Assembly (NCBI GenBank): GCA_963709295.1
Contig: CAVPVW010000003.1
Span: 558,001 to 622,000 of the forward strand
DNA length: 64,000 bases
From: JBGPQJ01 sp963709295
GTDB lineage: Bacteria > Chloroflexota > Anaerolineae > Anaerolineales > Villigracilaceae
Direction of reading: 5' to 3'
Shown: positions 36,275-45,694 of the stretch, piece by piece
How the letters are laid out: the number at the start of each line of letters is the position of its first letter
Position numbering within the stretch: position 1 is the stretch's first letter
The notes under the pieces: model-generated
Databases searched by the model: none
What the model was told of the DNA's origin: nothing
Seen by the model: only the letters and a program-made list of their open reading frames with translations
Position numbers and translations under genes: made by a program

Positions 36275-36497
36275 CCTATATTCCTGTTTGCTATTGGAAT
36301 GAAGGTTATAAATTTATTCTCCAAGGGAATTCAATCAAAAAACACCTTCGAAAGGAGAGTCCTTGGGCTGGGGGCAAAGGACATGTCCCTTATTGGGGGG
36401 ACTATTGTTTGACAAAATTTCTGTTAAAAATCACATAAAATTGGCGGATGGAGCAAGCAGCCAGCACAGGAGCTTTTTGAAGACTCTGCTCTTTCTA
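36275..36497. other. Intergenic region between convergent genes, no gene seen
   Basis: 223 bp between the MacB-like permease and the MBL hydrolase, which converge. It holds the imperfect palindrome AGGACATGTCCCT (36378-36390) and a TTGACA (36409-36414) with no good -10 box. I find no ORF, tRNA or clear terminator with a T-run. Confidence 0.6.
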
Positions 36498-37372
36498 TTA
36501 TGAGACGATAAAAAAGTAATTCAATCCTAGAGACTTACACTCTCCCCCATATAGGCTGCCGAAATAGATACTTGCGGCGCAAACTGCCTGGCAATGTGAC
36601 ATCACTTTCTCCGCATGCCGTGCGTCCCAATAATCATCCGCTTCGCGGCCGAGCTCTTCCAGGTGGGTCAGGACGACCTGCTTCGGCTGCAGGTCCACAC
36701 AGAATTGGCAGAAGGCATCCAACAGGGGCGGCTCCTCCATTAACGCGCAGCCGCGTCCCAGCCATAAATGCGCAAAAAGGCCATCCACCGAACCAAACGA
36801 GGGCAGTAATTCCGTCTTGAAATCTCGTGTATCTCCAGGAAAGAGCCAGCGCTTGTTGTTGAATTCGACCAGGTAACCCATTTCCGGAACGCCATGCTGG
36901 GGACCGTTCTCGGAAGGCGCGGCTTCCCAATGCAAACCGACGAACGGGAGCAGGTGAACGCCATGGATTTCAATCGGTTGCAAGGGTTGCGGGGTGACGA
37001 TCTGTTCTGCGGGCAGCCCGGCCTCCGACTGCACCTGTGGAAGAATGTAGTCCGGAATGACCCAACGGATGGGCAAATGCCGAAGGGACTTGATCAAGTT
37101 GAAGTCGAGGTGGTCGGCGTGACGGTGGGTCAGCACGACAAAGTCGAGCGCGATCAAAGCTTTGGGCGAGGTCGATCTCCAGGCGCCTCAGGGACACGGC
37201 GACGCAGGCTGAGCGGATCCATTGCCCAGCGGACGTTTCCTGTCCTGAAGAGGTAATTGGCGGAATACAACAACCAGACCTTGTCCTGTGCGCCAGGAGA
37301 ACGCCATTCAGAGATCAGGTCGGTCATCATTTGCGGATAACGAGCGGCGATCTCCTTCCGTCGTTGCGTCAA
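36498..37372 (-). CDS. MBL-fold metal-dependent hydrolase, two frameshifts
   Basis: The metal-binding motif THRHADHLD is followed by FPGDTRDF and a C-terminal LTHLEELGREADDYWD, typical of metallo-beta-lactamase fold hydrolases of the UlaG/RNase Z-like group. The N-terminal piece (KVWLLYSANYLFRTGNVRWA) is in another frame. Removing one G from each GGG at 37191-37193 and 37164-37166 gives RRRVLRRLEIDLAKALIALDF and about 290 residues. The start is uncertain: TTG 37372, or upstream codons overlapping the pfkB stop. It is last in the long operon starting at rpiR. UlaG cleaves ascorbate-6-phosphate lactone, so a sugar-phosphate lactone is a fair guess. Confidence 0.8.
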
Positions 37373-37386
37373 TAGCGGTTTGTCGT

Positions 37387-38289
37387 TCAGAGAATTGTGC
37401 CATGGTTATACCTCGCGTGAATCAAGGCTTCCACATCGCTGATGGAGCGGTCGAAGGGACCAAGGTCTTCCATCTTAAGACTGGTGACGGCTGCCGCCCA
37501 GACTCCCGCCTCGCGTGGAGGTTTGGACAGCCTCATCGCCATGTAGGTTCCGATACAGGTATCGCCGCGCCCGCTACGCCCGTCGAGCCGCGCCGGGTAA
37601 AAACCAATATCGGTAAATTTTCCATCGGCGTAGATAAGCACGCCATCCTTATGAGTCAACACGATCTCCCGCGGACCCCTATCGGTAAAAAACGTCGCCG
37701 CTTTACGAATATCTTTTTCACCCGTCAGGAATTCTGCCTCCACCGCATCACTCTTGACCACATCCACACAGGCCAGCGTTTTCTGCATATCCGCCCAGGG
37801 TTCGTATTTGAGTTCCTCGCCGCGCAGCACGCGCACATAGCCCTGCATATCGGCAGCCACGAGCACGCCTTTGTCTTTCAGGATCTGGATGACATCCAAA
37901 CCCACCTCGCCGCGCAGACTGGGTCCGATGACCGCCGCCCGAGCCCGCAGGTTTTTCACCTGATCGGGAGTGATACTCCCTGCTGTGGCAGCCACAGAAA
38001 GGTTACGGATATCCGGATTCCTGGTGGGATATTCCAGCTTCATTAAAGTGGAGTGGGGGGTGAAAACGGGAAAGCAATCGATGCCCGACTGTCTGAAACT
38101 GTCCACCACCCGCGAGTTTTCCTCTGCCAGGCGGGTGACCGCGGCGGTCTTGATGCCCAGTTTCGCCGCCGCATGAGCAGAGTAACGAACTCCCCCGCCA
38201 TCGACATATTTCGTGCCAGCCGGGGTGATGATGGTGTCCTTGGTGTAATTGCCAATGCAAAGCAGATCGTACATTTCGTTGGTCGTCAT
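37387..38289 (-). CDS. PfkB family carbohydrate kinase
   Basis: 300 residues. The ribokinase fold signature 1 is the GGGVRYSAHAAAKLG region, and the C-terminal anion-hole/catalytic motif reads GRSGRGDTCIGTYMA (DTxxGxGD variant with catalytic Asp). It phosphorylates an unidentified sugar or nucleoside. It lies between the PiT transporter and the MBL hydrolase in the rpiR operon. Confidence 0.88.
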   Translation of the reverse strand: MTTNEMYDLLCIGNYTKDTIITPAGTKYVDGGGVRYSAHAAAKLGIKTAAVTRLAEENSRVVDSFRQSGIDCFPVFTPHSTLMKLEYPTRNPDIRNLSVAATAGSITPDQVKNLRARAAVIGPSLRGEVGLDVIQILKDKGVLVAADMQGYVRVLRGEELKYEPWADMQKTLACVDVVKSDAVEAEFLTGEKDIRKAATFFTDRGPREIVLTHKDGVLIYADGKFTDIGFYPARLDGRSGRGDTCIGTYMAMRLSKPPREAGVWAAAVTSLKMEDLGPFDRSISDVEALIHARYNHGTIL

Positions 38290-38314
38290 AATATCCTTTC
38301 GGGAACTGCTTTTC

Positions 38315-39304
38315 TTATGGTGCGATTCTCATAATGAGCCAGTACAAGAGAGCGGCCATCAACGCTGTCATCGGGATGGTGAACAACCAGGCTGTGGCGA
38401 TCTCTTGAGCCACCCCCCAGCGCACTTTGTTCACCCTTTCCGCCGCGCCTACCCCCATGATGGACGAACTGACCACCTGGGTGGTCGAGACCGGTCCTCC
38501 CACGAGCGAGGCGCCAAGGATGACGGCGGCAGATGCCAGCTGGGAGGAAAATCCATCTACAGGGCGGATCTTGTAAAACTTCCCGCCCAGTGTGCGGATC
38601 AGCCTCCAGCCGCCCAGCGCAGTGCCAAGGGCGATCATCGTTGCACACATCAGAATCACCCATTGTGGGACAACAAATGAATCCAGGAATCCGCCAATGA
38701 CCAGGGCAAGGGTAATAATACCCATGGTCTTCTGGGCATCGTTGGTGCCGTGGCTCAGAGCCAGTCCGAGCGCCGTAAAGATCTGTCCGCGCCTGAACAG
38801 CCCGTTGATGCGCGGCGATGCAGTCCAGGATAGTAATAAGATCAGCCTGAGGATGAGATAGCCAAAGATAAACCCAATGAAAGGTGAGGTGAACAAGGCG
38901 ATCACGATCTTCTTCAATTCATCCATGTTGATCGCCTGCCAGCCTGCCGCGATAAGCACCGCACCGACCATGCCACCTATCAGCGCGTGCGAGGAACTGC
39001 TCGGGAATCCCAGGTACCAGGTGAGCAGGTTCCACACGATCGCGCTGCCGAGAGCCGCAACCAGCACCTGGAGGCTGATCGCATTTGAGTCGACAATTCC
39101 CCCGATGGTTTCCGCCACTGCCACACCGAAAATGAACGGACCGATAAAGTTTGCCGCCGCGGTCATCCACAGAGCCACCCGAGGCGGGAGCGCCCGGGAG
39201 GAGATCATGGTAGCCACCACGTTGCTCGAATCGTGGATCCCGTTCAGAAAATCGAAAACGAGCGCCAGACCGATGACCGTGAAGGTGAGCATTGTCACTG
39301 ACAT
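38315..39304 (-). CDS. pit: Low-affinity inorganic phosphate transporter, PiT family
   Basis: 329 residues with about 10 membrane helices. It has duplicated PiT signatures: FDFLNGIHDSSNVVATMISS near the N-terminus, SHGTNDAQKTMGIITLA in the second half, and GFPSSSSHALIGG and GGPVSTTQVVSSSIMG as the paired ion-binding loops. I start at ATG 39304 (MSVTML) because the longer frame would overlap the DUF47 gene. The upstream neighbour is a DUF47/PhoU-like protein, the standard PiT partner. Confidence 0.95.
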   Translation of the reverse strand: MSVTMLTFTVIGLALVFDFLNGIHDSSNVVATMISSRALPPRVALWMTAAANFIGPFIFGVAVAETIGGIVDSNAISLQVLVAALGSAIVWNLLTWYLGFPSSSSHALIGGMVGAVLIAAGWQAINMDELKKIVIALFTSPFIGFIFGYLILRLILLLSWTASPRINGLFRRGQIFTALGLALSHGTNDAQKTMGIITLALVIGGFLDSFVVPQWVILMCATMIALGTALGGWRLIRTLGGKFYKIRPVDGFSSQLASAAVILGASLVGGPVSTTQVVSSSIMGVGAAERVNKVRWGVAQEIATAWLFTIPMTALMAALLYWLIMRIAP

Positions 39305-39317
39305 TGAATAGCCCCTC

Positions 39318-39938
39318 TCAGGCGATCTTGACCACGATGTTGGCCAGCACATTGGCGGCTTCATCACCCCGGTCGGCCGCATTGCTCAGGTGACGGTACA
39401 CCTCGCGCTGCTTCAGCATCTTGACCACATGCTCGATGTCCTCCACGTCGCTGAAGAGGTCGGCCAGCGCCTCCCGATATACATTTTCCACCTTGTTCTC
39501 GAGGGATTTCGCGCGGTGGGCATGTTCACTGGTGACACGGGGGTGTTCCTCCAGGCAATCCACCGCCATGACGAGCTCGTAGGCGCCGTCTCTGAGCAGG
39601 GAAGCCATTTGCAGCATGAAAGGCGTCGGCCCGACCTTGAGGATCTCCATTTCGCTGACGGTGCTGTAGGCATAGTCAATCACATCGTCGATGGTGCGCG
39701 AAAGGTCAAAGATATCCTCGCGGTCGAAAGGGGTGACAAAGGTCTGGTTAAGTTCGTCGATCAGGATGCGCCGGGCTTCGTCAGCCTGCTTTTCCTTCGC
39801 ATTCAACCTGGCAGCGGCCTCATGGTCCCCACCCGCCATGTAATCCTTCAGCGCCTCCATCCCCTCCAGCGTGAGTGAGGCCTGGTCGCGGATCATTTTT
39901 ATGAAGATGTTCTGGCGTTTTCTAAAAAGTTTGCGCAT
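39318..39938 (-). CDS. DUF47/PhoU-like protein (TIGR00153), Pit accessory protein
   Basis: 206 residues, all alpha, with PhoU-type metal-binding patterns (DREDIFDLSRTIDDVIDYAYS and NAADRGDEAANVLANIVVKIA). DUF47 proteins are encoded next to PiT transporters and are thought to control phosphate uptake. It is 13 bp upstream of pit on the same strand. Confidence 0.93.
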   Translation of the reverse strand: MRKLFRKRQNIFIKMIRDQASLTLEGMEALKDYMAGGDHEAAARLNAKEKQADEARRILIDELNQTFVTPFDREDIFDLSRTIDDVIDYAYSTVSEMEILKVGPTPFMLQMASLLRDGAYELVMAVDCLEEHPRVTSEHAHRAKSLENKVENVYREALADLFSDVEDIEHVVKMLKQREVYRHLSNAADRGDEAANVLANIVVKIA

Positions 39939-39962
39939 TATTGTCTCCTATCATTGTTTCTT

Positions 39963-41624
39963 CTATAAGGTAAAACCGTGTTCCTGCAAGTACATCAAAC
40001 CAGCCTTGACCTGTTCATGGGTGTAAAATCCCTGGAATTCCAAAGTCCTGATTGCATGAGGGGGAAGGTGAGCAATGACCTTTTTAAAATCCACATCCCC
40101 ATCCCCGGGCACCCGGTGATCCTGTATACCGGATACGTCGTGAAGGTGCGTCCCGACGATCCGGGTCCCGAACCGCTCCAGCCATGTACCATGCGGATAA
40201 TAGCCCAATGCGGACAGAGTTTGCGCATGACCCACGTCGTAGAGAAACCCCAGCCGTTCCGGGTTTGCCAGCGTCAGAAGTTCTCCCAGCTCATCCGGGC
40301 TGGGGATTTCCATGAAATGGTAACGATTCTCCAGCCCCAGAATAACCCCTTTGTCCGATGCATGACCAAGCAACTCCACCAGGCTGCGCTTCACGGCTTG
40401 AAAACGCGAAGGGGCAAGCTCCTCCCGCCGCTCGACAAGCTGCTGCCTCAACTCAAAGAATTCCTGCGAATCCTCTTTCCCGTCATTAAAAAGCGCGCGC
40501 AATCTGTCTTCAAGCAGCCGGTTGGAATCGACGCTGCCGGCATGGACCACAACCACCGTCGCGCCCAGTCGGTGCGCCAGATCGACGCTGCGCTGCATGG
40601 CTTTGACCCCCTCGCGCCGGCAGGCTTCCTCGGTTGCGGAGATCAACCAATCCCTTTGTTTCAACACAGAAACGGAAATATCCGCCGGGCAGGGCTCATG
40701 CACACTGCTGAACTGGTGCCCATTCAGCTGAACACTCTCCAGCATAAACGAATCGATCTGGTGGTTTAACTCGACTTTGCCAAACCCGATCCTCCGCGCC
40801 GCCTCCATGAAATCCCCCAGAGAGGCAAAGCCTTTCATGCCCCACATGGTGGAGACGGAAACCTGATAGACCTTCGCCGGCTTGGGAGGCGTCCGGGCAG
40901 GAAATATCTCGAGCAGGTCGCGCAGGTCGGTGATGCGGTGATCTGGTTCCAGTGCAGGGTCCGATGCCGGACGCCTGCCTCGACGAGAGCGATGCCGGAT
41001 CAGGATCGTTTTTGAAAAACCCGCCTCACGGGCGGCCGTCACATCCCGGTGAGGCATATCTCCGACGTAGGCACATTTCCCCGGCTGGATTTCCATGCGG
41101 GTCGTCGCTTCCAGCAGGATACCCGGATCGGGTTTTCGTTTGCCGACCACTGCCGATAGGATGATGGTTTCGAAATAACCGGTCAGTCCGTGTTTCTTTA
41201 ATTCCTCGGGAGCCTCGGTGCTGCTGGTGGTGTTGCTGACCAACCCCAGCCGATAACCGCGCCGGAACAACTCGAGAATGACCTCCGCGGTCTCAGGGAA
41301 GAGTACCCGCTCGTTGGTGGCTTCACGCCAAAGCAGATTCAACTTCACGGCATGTTTTCTCACCAAATCTTCCGGCCAGTCCGGCAGCATCCAGCGCGTC
41401 CACAGATCGGCTTCGTTTAACTCGATTATGTTCTTGCGCGCCCAGCGCCGGTATTGCATCGCCCGGCGGGCGAGCAGGTGAGAGAAATCTGATGGATCCA
41501 CCTCGGAACCGAGGAGCTTTAGAATCTCCCCTGTATACCGAATCCGCTCGTCCTTGCTCCTTTTCCTGGAACTCCGCAGGGTGCCGCCCATGTCAAATAA
41601 TACAGCTTCGATTTGATGCGCCAT
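39963..41624 (-). CDS. HAD hydrolase fused to a sugar-phosphate isomerase/endonuclease-IV-type TIM barrel
   Basis: 553 residues in two parts. Residues 1 to about 240 are a HAD domain: motif I FDMGGTLRSS (second Asp replaced by Gly), motif II LVSNTTSS, motif III KRKPDPG and motif IV YVGDMPHRD. Residues about 255-553 are an AP-endonuclease-2-like/xylose-isomerase-like barrel: VVVVHAGSVD, GVILGLENRYHFMEI, YDVGHAQTLS, VGTHLHDVSG and TLEFQGFY, with the His/Glu/Asp metal ligands of sugar isomerases. The combination could convert and dephosphorylate one sugar phosphate. It lies between DUF47 and the tandem HAD gene. No frameshift is seen. Confidence 0.88.
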   Translation of the reverse strand: MAHQIEAVLFDMGGTLRSSRKRSKDERIRYTGEILKLLGSEVDPSDFSHLLARRAMQYRRWARKNIIELNEADLWTRWMLPDWPEDLVRKHAVKLNLLWREATNERVLFPETAEVILELFRRGYRLGLVSNTTSSTEAPEELKKHGLTGYFETIILSAVVGKRKPDPGILLEATTRMEIQPGKCAYVGDMPHRDVTAAREAGFSKTILIRHRSRRGRRPASDPALEPDHRITDLRDLLEIFPARTPPKPAKVYQVSVSTMWGMKGFASLGDFMEAARRIGFGKVELNHQIDSFMLESVQLNGHQFSSVHEPCPADISVSVLKQRDWLISATEEACRREGVKAMQRSVDLAHRLGATVVVVHAGSVDSNRLLEDRLRALFNDGKEDSQEFFELRQQLVERREELAPSRFQAVKRSLVELLGHASDKGVILGLENRYHFMEIPSPDELGELLTLANPERLGFLYDVGHAQTLSALGYYPHGTWLERFGTRIVGTHLHDVSGIQDHRVPGDGDVDFKKVIAHLPPHAIRTLEFQGFYTHEQVKAGLMYLQEHGFTL

Positions 41625-41640
41625 GTTCTTCTTTGACCTT

Positions 41641-43083
41641 TTAAGCGATGACGGGCAACTTCAGCAAATCTGAAAACTGCCGAATGTAGAAATCCGCCTT
41701 CGCAGAATCTTCATAGTTGAAAGCGATTGTTTTCATCCCAGCCGCCCGTGCCCCTTCCAGCTCGTAGGCTTTATGACCCACAAAAGCTGTCCGCTCGGAA
41801 GTCACTCCCAGCTGCTGAAGTGCTGCCTGATAAATCCTCGGGTCCGGCTTGCGCACCCCGATTTCTTTTGATGAAATGATTGAATCCCAGACTTGAACAA
41901 AACCACCGTGATCGAACCAGCGCAGTTTGACATGGATCGGATTGGCCGTATCGGTCACGATGCCCAGCAAATAACCTCTGCCCTTCAGATCCAGCAGCGT
42001 CTCTTGAACGCCTTCAAAGAATTGGACACCCTCATCCTCATCGGCCAGGATCTGCTTTCCGCGCTCGATGTGTTCCGGCCGGGTGATGCCATAGGACCGG
42101 AGGATCGCCTCCCGGAACTGACCCTGATCGATCTCGCCACGGTAAGCCTGTTCGGTGAGTGTCGCCCTCTCTTCCGCATGGTTACTGTGGGCATCCAGAC
42201 CCAACTCATTAAGAAAGCCGTTCAATTCCGCGCCGCGTTGTTGAGGTCGATAGTAAAGAAGGTCGCCTGCGTCGAACAAAATTGCGCAGACATGTTTCGA
42301 ATCAGCGGACTTTATTTGAGGTTTTCCGGCGGTCCGATTTTTTTCCATCCGCAGAAAGTCGACCAGCTCCATCATGTTGTCGATCACTGCATCCGGAGTG
42401 GCACCCTCGTCTGCCTCCCCATGCTCGAAATCGTGCCGGATTTGGACCGCCAGGCGAAAGCCTGCCTTGCGCGATCCCACAATATCCCTGGCGATGCGGT
42501 CGCCCACATAGAGACATTCACTGGTGGGCACATTGGCCAAACGGGCGGCATAATGAAAGATCGCCGGGTCGGGTTTACGGCGGCCATATTCGCTCGACAG
42601 GACAATGGGATCAAAGTAGTGGCGTATCCCGTATTCATCCAGGTTGACCGGTACCTGTCCGCGGCTGCACACGTTGCTGATCAGGCCAATCTTCAGCCCC
42701 ATTTCCTGGATAGATTCCAAAACGGCTGGCATCTCAGGGCGCATTTTGCGCTGGTAGTAACTGGTTTCAATGTACAGCATCAAATCCTCGGCGATCGCAT
42801 GCAGTGCATCCGAATCAACAGGATGGTTCATAAGGATGTAATCGCGCCAGACGCGCTGTGGAGGAAGCTCTTCCAGGCTCTGGAGGCTCCATTGATGGTA
42901 ACGAGCGAGGCCGTCAGACACCCGTTGATAGAGGGCCTGATTGTCAAGAGGCAGGTCGATCCCGCCAGACAGGAGCCGTTCCTGGAGGCCCGGTGTGGCT
43001 GCCAGACGCAGCTCGCGCGTATACCCGAAAGTCTGGATCGTACCCCCCATGTCAAAGAACACAGCCCGAATGCCCATACCCAT
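41641..43083 (-). CDS. Tandem HAD-HAD hydrolase
   Basis: 480 residues from ATG 43083 (MGMGIRAVFF), preceded by GGAG. It has two HAD domains. The first has motif I FFDMGGTI, II LISNVCS, III RRKPDPA and IV YVGDRIARD. The second (from about residue 262) has motif I degenerated to LFDAGDLLY (no Asp+2 and no Thr), III VRKPDPR and IV FVGHKAYE, so it is probably not an active phosphatase and may be regulatory. It is downstream of the ABC substrate-binding protein gene in the rpiR operon. Confidence 0.86.
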   Translation of the reverse strand: MGMGIRAVFFDMGGTIQTFGYTRELRLAATPGLQERLLSGGIDLPLDNQALYQRVSDGLARYHQWSLQSLEELPPQRVWRDYILMNHPVDSDALHAIAEDLMLYIETSYYQRKMRPEMPAVLESIQEMGLKIGLISNVCSRGQVPVNLDEYGIRHYFDPIVLSSEYGRRKPDPAIFHYAARLANVPTSECLYVGDRIARDIVGSRKAGFRLAVQIRHDFEHGEADEGATPDAVIDNMMELVDFLRMEKNRTAGKPQIKSADSKHVCAILFDAGDLLYYRPQQRGAELNGFLNELGLDAHSNHAEERATLTEQAYRGEIDQGQFREAILRSYGITRPEHIERGKQILADEDEGVQFFEGVQETLLDLKGRGYLLGIVTDTANPIHVKLRWFDHGGFVQVWDSIISSKEIGVRKPDPRIYQAALQQLGVTSERTAFVGHKAYELEGARAAGMKTIAFNYEDSAKADFYIRQFSDLLKLPVIA

Positions 43084-43194
43084 CGCTCCACTTTCAGAAA
43101 ATACCTCACTCACCGCGAAGACATTTTTCGTCCAAGCGTTCCCTGAACAAATCCCTTTATTAAGATAACGCCTTCTTCTTTTTTTGCCCCCGGG

Positions 43195-43241
43195 AGGTAT
43201 CTTTGGACACGCGCCAGTTCGGTCAGTGTCCAAAGATACCT
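43195..43241. repeat. 16-bp perfect inverted repeat downstream of the ABC substrate-binding gene
   Basis: AGGTATCTTTGGACAC (43195-43210) and GTGTCCAAAGATACCT (43226-43241) around a 15-nt loop. In the minus-strand transcript it follows the substrate-binding protein stop by 26 bases. It has no T-run, so it fits an mRNA-stabilising or differential-expression hairpin better than a terminator. Confidence 0.75.
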
Positions 43242-43267
43242 GATGACTTGTGTATCCCGGACTCTTA

Positions 43268-44452
43268 CTATTGCCCTAAGGAATTGATAGCCCAGAAATC
43301 GCGCACCAGACTTGCGTTTTCATAGATGGCGACGGGATCTTCCGGCCACAGTCCGGCTTCGCTGAAGGGCGGCGCGCCTTCCGGTGCGGCCAGGTCTGTC
43401 CGGCCAGGCCAGTTGCCGAGCACGTTCCAGGGTTCACGGCCTTCCTCGGTCAGAGCGAAACGGATGTACAGCTTGGCTGCGTTGGGATGGGGTGCGTTGT
43501 TGGCAATGCCGAGATAAGTGACGCTCGACGTGCCGTTGCTGGGCTTCACATCCTGGCAGACGCCAAAGGCAATCTCGCCGTTGGCCGTATCCCGGACCTT
43601 CGAATAAGAGGTCAAGGCCAACCCTGCCGGTTCCGTCATCCCCAAAGAAGCCACGGCTTCGGTGACCTCATCACCACCCGGCATGAGGACGAGATTCGGA
43701 CTCTTGGCAAATTTCTTGACCCACAGCCAGCCGGCATTGGGCGTGTCTTCGCCAAAATCCGGATCCGTCGTCCATTCTTTCCCTTCCTGATCCAGGTAGG
43801 CTTGAGCCAATTCATCGCCATGCTGGATCATCATGACATAGTAGGAAATCTTGTCGGACTCAGCTAACGGATCCTCAACATAGATCTTTTTATCCCAGGT
43901 GCCATCCACTACTTGCCAGATGTTGTCAATCGGGCATCCCTCCGGATTCTGCTCGATGTTATACCCCCACGCATCTCCACCATAGCGTTGGATCGGAAAC
44001 GGCCGGTCTTCGGAGAGGATGAGGGAGTCCGCAAACTCATCGGGGATGAACGGCAGCACATATCCATTCGGGTAAACTTCCCCGAATAACGTTTCACCCT
44101 CGCTGTTGAACCACACATCGGCAACGACGTTGCCGGATTTCTGCTCCTCAACCATTTTGAGGGCGATATCACCCATGTCGTACCCTTCCAGGGTGATGTC
44201 CGGATATTTCTGATTCCAGATCTCGATCTGGTCTTCGATGCGGGAGGAGCTGGCGTAGACGACAACTTTCCCTTCTTCCTTTGCAGCGGCTTCGATCGCA
44301 GCCCAATCCTGCACTTCGGGGGCTGCCGGGGCTTCGGTGGCAGCAGGAGCATCTGGAACAACGGGGGCTTCCGTGGGTGTAGCCGTTGGCGCGCAGCCCA
44401 CAATGAAGCTGACTAGTACGACAAGTGCCATTAACTTAACGATCATTTTCAT
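43268..44452 (-). CDS. ABC transporter substrate-binding lipoprotein, AfuA/FbpA/phosphonate class
   Basis: 394 residues. The signal peptide ends in the lipobox VSFIVGC, cleaved before Cys20, so the protein is lipid-anchored outside the membrane; a Thr/Pro/Ala linker follows. The body (KEEGKVVVYASSSRIEDQ, VVADVWFNSEGE, KSPNLVLMPGGDEVTEAV, PHPNAAKLYIRFALTEEG) belongs to the class that includes FbpA (Fe3+), AfuA (hexose phosphates) and PhnS (2-aminoethylphosphonate). The surrounding genes favour a phosphorylated organic ligand over iron (inference). It is downstream of its ATPase and permease. Confidence 0.88.
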   Translation of the reverse strand: MKMIVKLMALVVLVSFIVGCAPTATPTEAPVVPDAPAATEAPAAPEVQDWAAIEAAAKEEGKVVVYASSSRIEDQIEIWNQKYPDITLEGYDMGDIALKMVEEQKSGNVVADVWFNSEGETLFGEVYPNGYVLPFIPDEFADSLILSEDRPFPIQRYGGDAWGYNIEQNPEGCPIDNIWQVVDGTWDKKIYVEDPLAESDKISYYVMMIQHGDELAQAYLDQEGKEWTTDPDFGEDTPNAGWLWVKKFAKSPNLVLMPGGDEVTEAVASLGMTEPAGLALTSYSKVRDTANGEIAFGVCQDVKPSNGTSSVTYLGIANNAPHPNAAKLYIRFALTEEGREPWNVLGNWPGRTDLAAPEGAPPFSEAGLWPEDPVAIYENASLVRDFWAINSLGQ

Positions 44453-44599
44453 CTCTCACTCCTTAATTGGGTTGGAAATGGATTGATAGGGACACGAACT
44501 TCTTTTCTTCGATGACTTCCTGATATCCGGCCTCCTTTCATTCGATGATACCAATTTGGGTTGTACGGAGAAAATCCATGCGCTATGCTCCGTTGGGTC

Positions 44600-45682
44600 T
44601 CATGAAACAAGGAGGTTGCCGCTTTCTTTATCGTACAGGTTCAGTAATTGCGGGTCGAATTTCAGCCAGATCTTCTCATCCATCATGATCTTGCTGATGC
44701 CGATCACCTTGACGGTTAACTCCGTCTCACCGCGCCGCGCCACTATGGTCGAATCGGCGCCGGACGGCAGGACAGAATAGACTTTGAACTCCACCGCTTC
44801 CGCATCCGGTTTGTTCGAAATTCCAATATCTTCCGGCCGCAGGGCAACCACCACCTGGCCTGCGGCGGAACGCGTGTCGACTGAAATGGTAAAGTCCTGC
44901 ACCTTGACCGCGTTCTTCCCGTCCACCGACCCTTCCAGAAGGTTGACCTTGGGATTCCCGATGAAATCTGCCACGAATAGATTGGCCGGGAAATGATAAA
45001 TTTTGTCAGGGCTGTCCAATTGCTGCAGAACGCCTTCTTTCATGACTGCGATCTGGGAGGACATGGTCAGCGCTTCCACCTGGTCGTGGGTCACATAGAT
45101 GGTCGTGGCTCCGGCAGCGTAGTGCAGGTGTTTTAATTCGGCGCGCATGTCCATGCGCAAGCGGGCATCCAGGTTGGAGAGCGGCTCGTCCATCAGGAAT
45201 ACCGCGGGGCGGTAGGCCAACATGCGCGCGAGCGCAATGCGCTGCTGCTGACCGCCGCTCATCTCGCGCGGGTAGCGGTCCTCGTAGCCCCCCATTTGCA
45301 CTTCTTCCAGTGACTGCTTGACCCGTTGTTTAATCTCCGACCTTGGAAATTTCTTGATTTCAAGCGCAAACTCCATGTTTTGGGCTACCTTCATATGCGG
45401 CCAGAGCGCATAGTTCTGGAACACCAGACCCAGATCGCGCTTTCCAGACGGCAGCGATATGCCCTTGTCGTACGAGAAGACCAGCTTGTCGCCGATGTAG
45501 ATCTCTCCCCCATCCGGGTCCTCCAACCCCGCCACGCAGCGCAGAAGTGTCGTCTTCCCGCAGCCGGAAGGACCGAGCAGGGTGAGGAAGCTTCCGGATT
45601 CGATGTTCAGGCTGACATTATTGACCGCAGCATTGTCTCCGAAACGTTTTGTAAGGTTTTTTATGATGATCGCAGTAGCCAT
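44600..45682 (-). CDS. ABC transporter ATP-binding protein (PotA/FbpC/AfuC type)
   Basis: 360 residues. Walker A GPSGCGKTT, signature MSGGQQQRIALARML, Walker B AVFLMDEPLSNLDA, H-loop YVTHDQ and a C-terminal TOBE domain (VALRPEDIGIS, then VARRGETELTVKV). This is an importer ATPase of the Fe3+/polyamine/hexose-phosphate group. It is 12 bp after the permease gene. Confidence 0.95.
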   Translation of the reverse strand: MATAIIIKNLTKRFGDNAAVNNVSLNIESGSFLTLLGPSGCGKTTLLRCVAGLEDPDGGEIYIGDKLVFSYDKGISLPSGKRDLGLVFQNYALWPHMKVAQNMEFALEIKKFPRSEIKQRVKQSLEEVQMGGYEDRYPREMSGGQQQRIALARMLAYRPAVFLMDEPLSNLDARLRMDMRAELKHLHYAAGATTIYVTHDQVEALTMSSQIAVMKEGVLQQLDSPDKIYHFPANLFVADFIGNPKVNLLEGSVDGKNAVKVQDFTISVDTRSAAGQVVVALRPEDIGISNKPDAEAVEFKVYSVLPSGADSTIVARRGETELTVKVIGISKIMMDEKIWLKFDPQLLNLYDKESGNLLVS

Positions 45683-45694
45683 GGTTTCCTCTCT

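Noticed and set aside
36378..36437. Promoter and small gene in the 36.3-36.5 kb gap
   Set aside because: TTGACA has no suitable -10 box, and no gene lies downstream on that strand.
43195..43241. Rho-independent terminator
   Set aside because: The stem is strong but no T-run follows on either strand.
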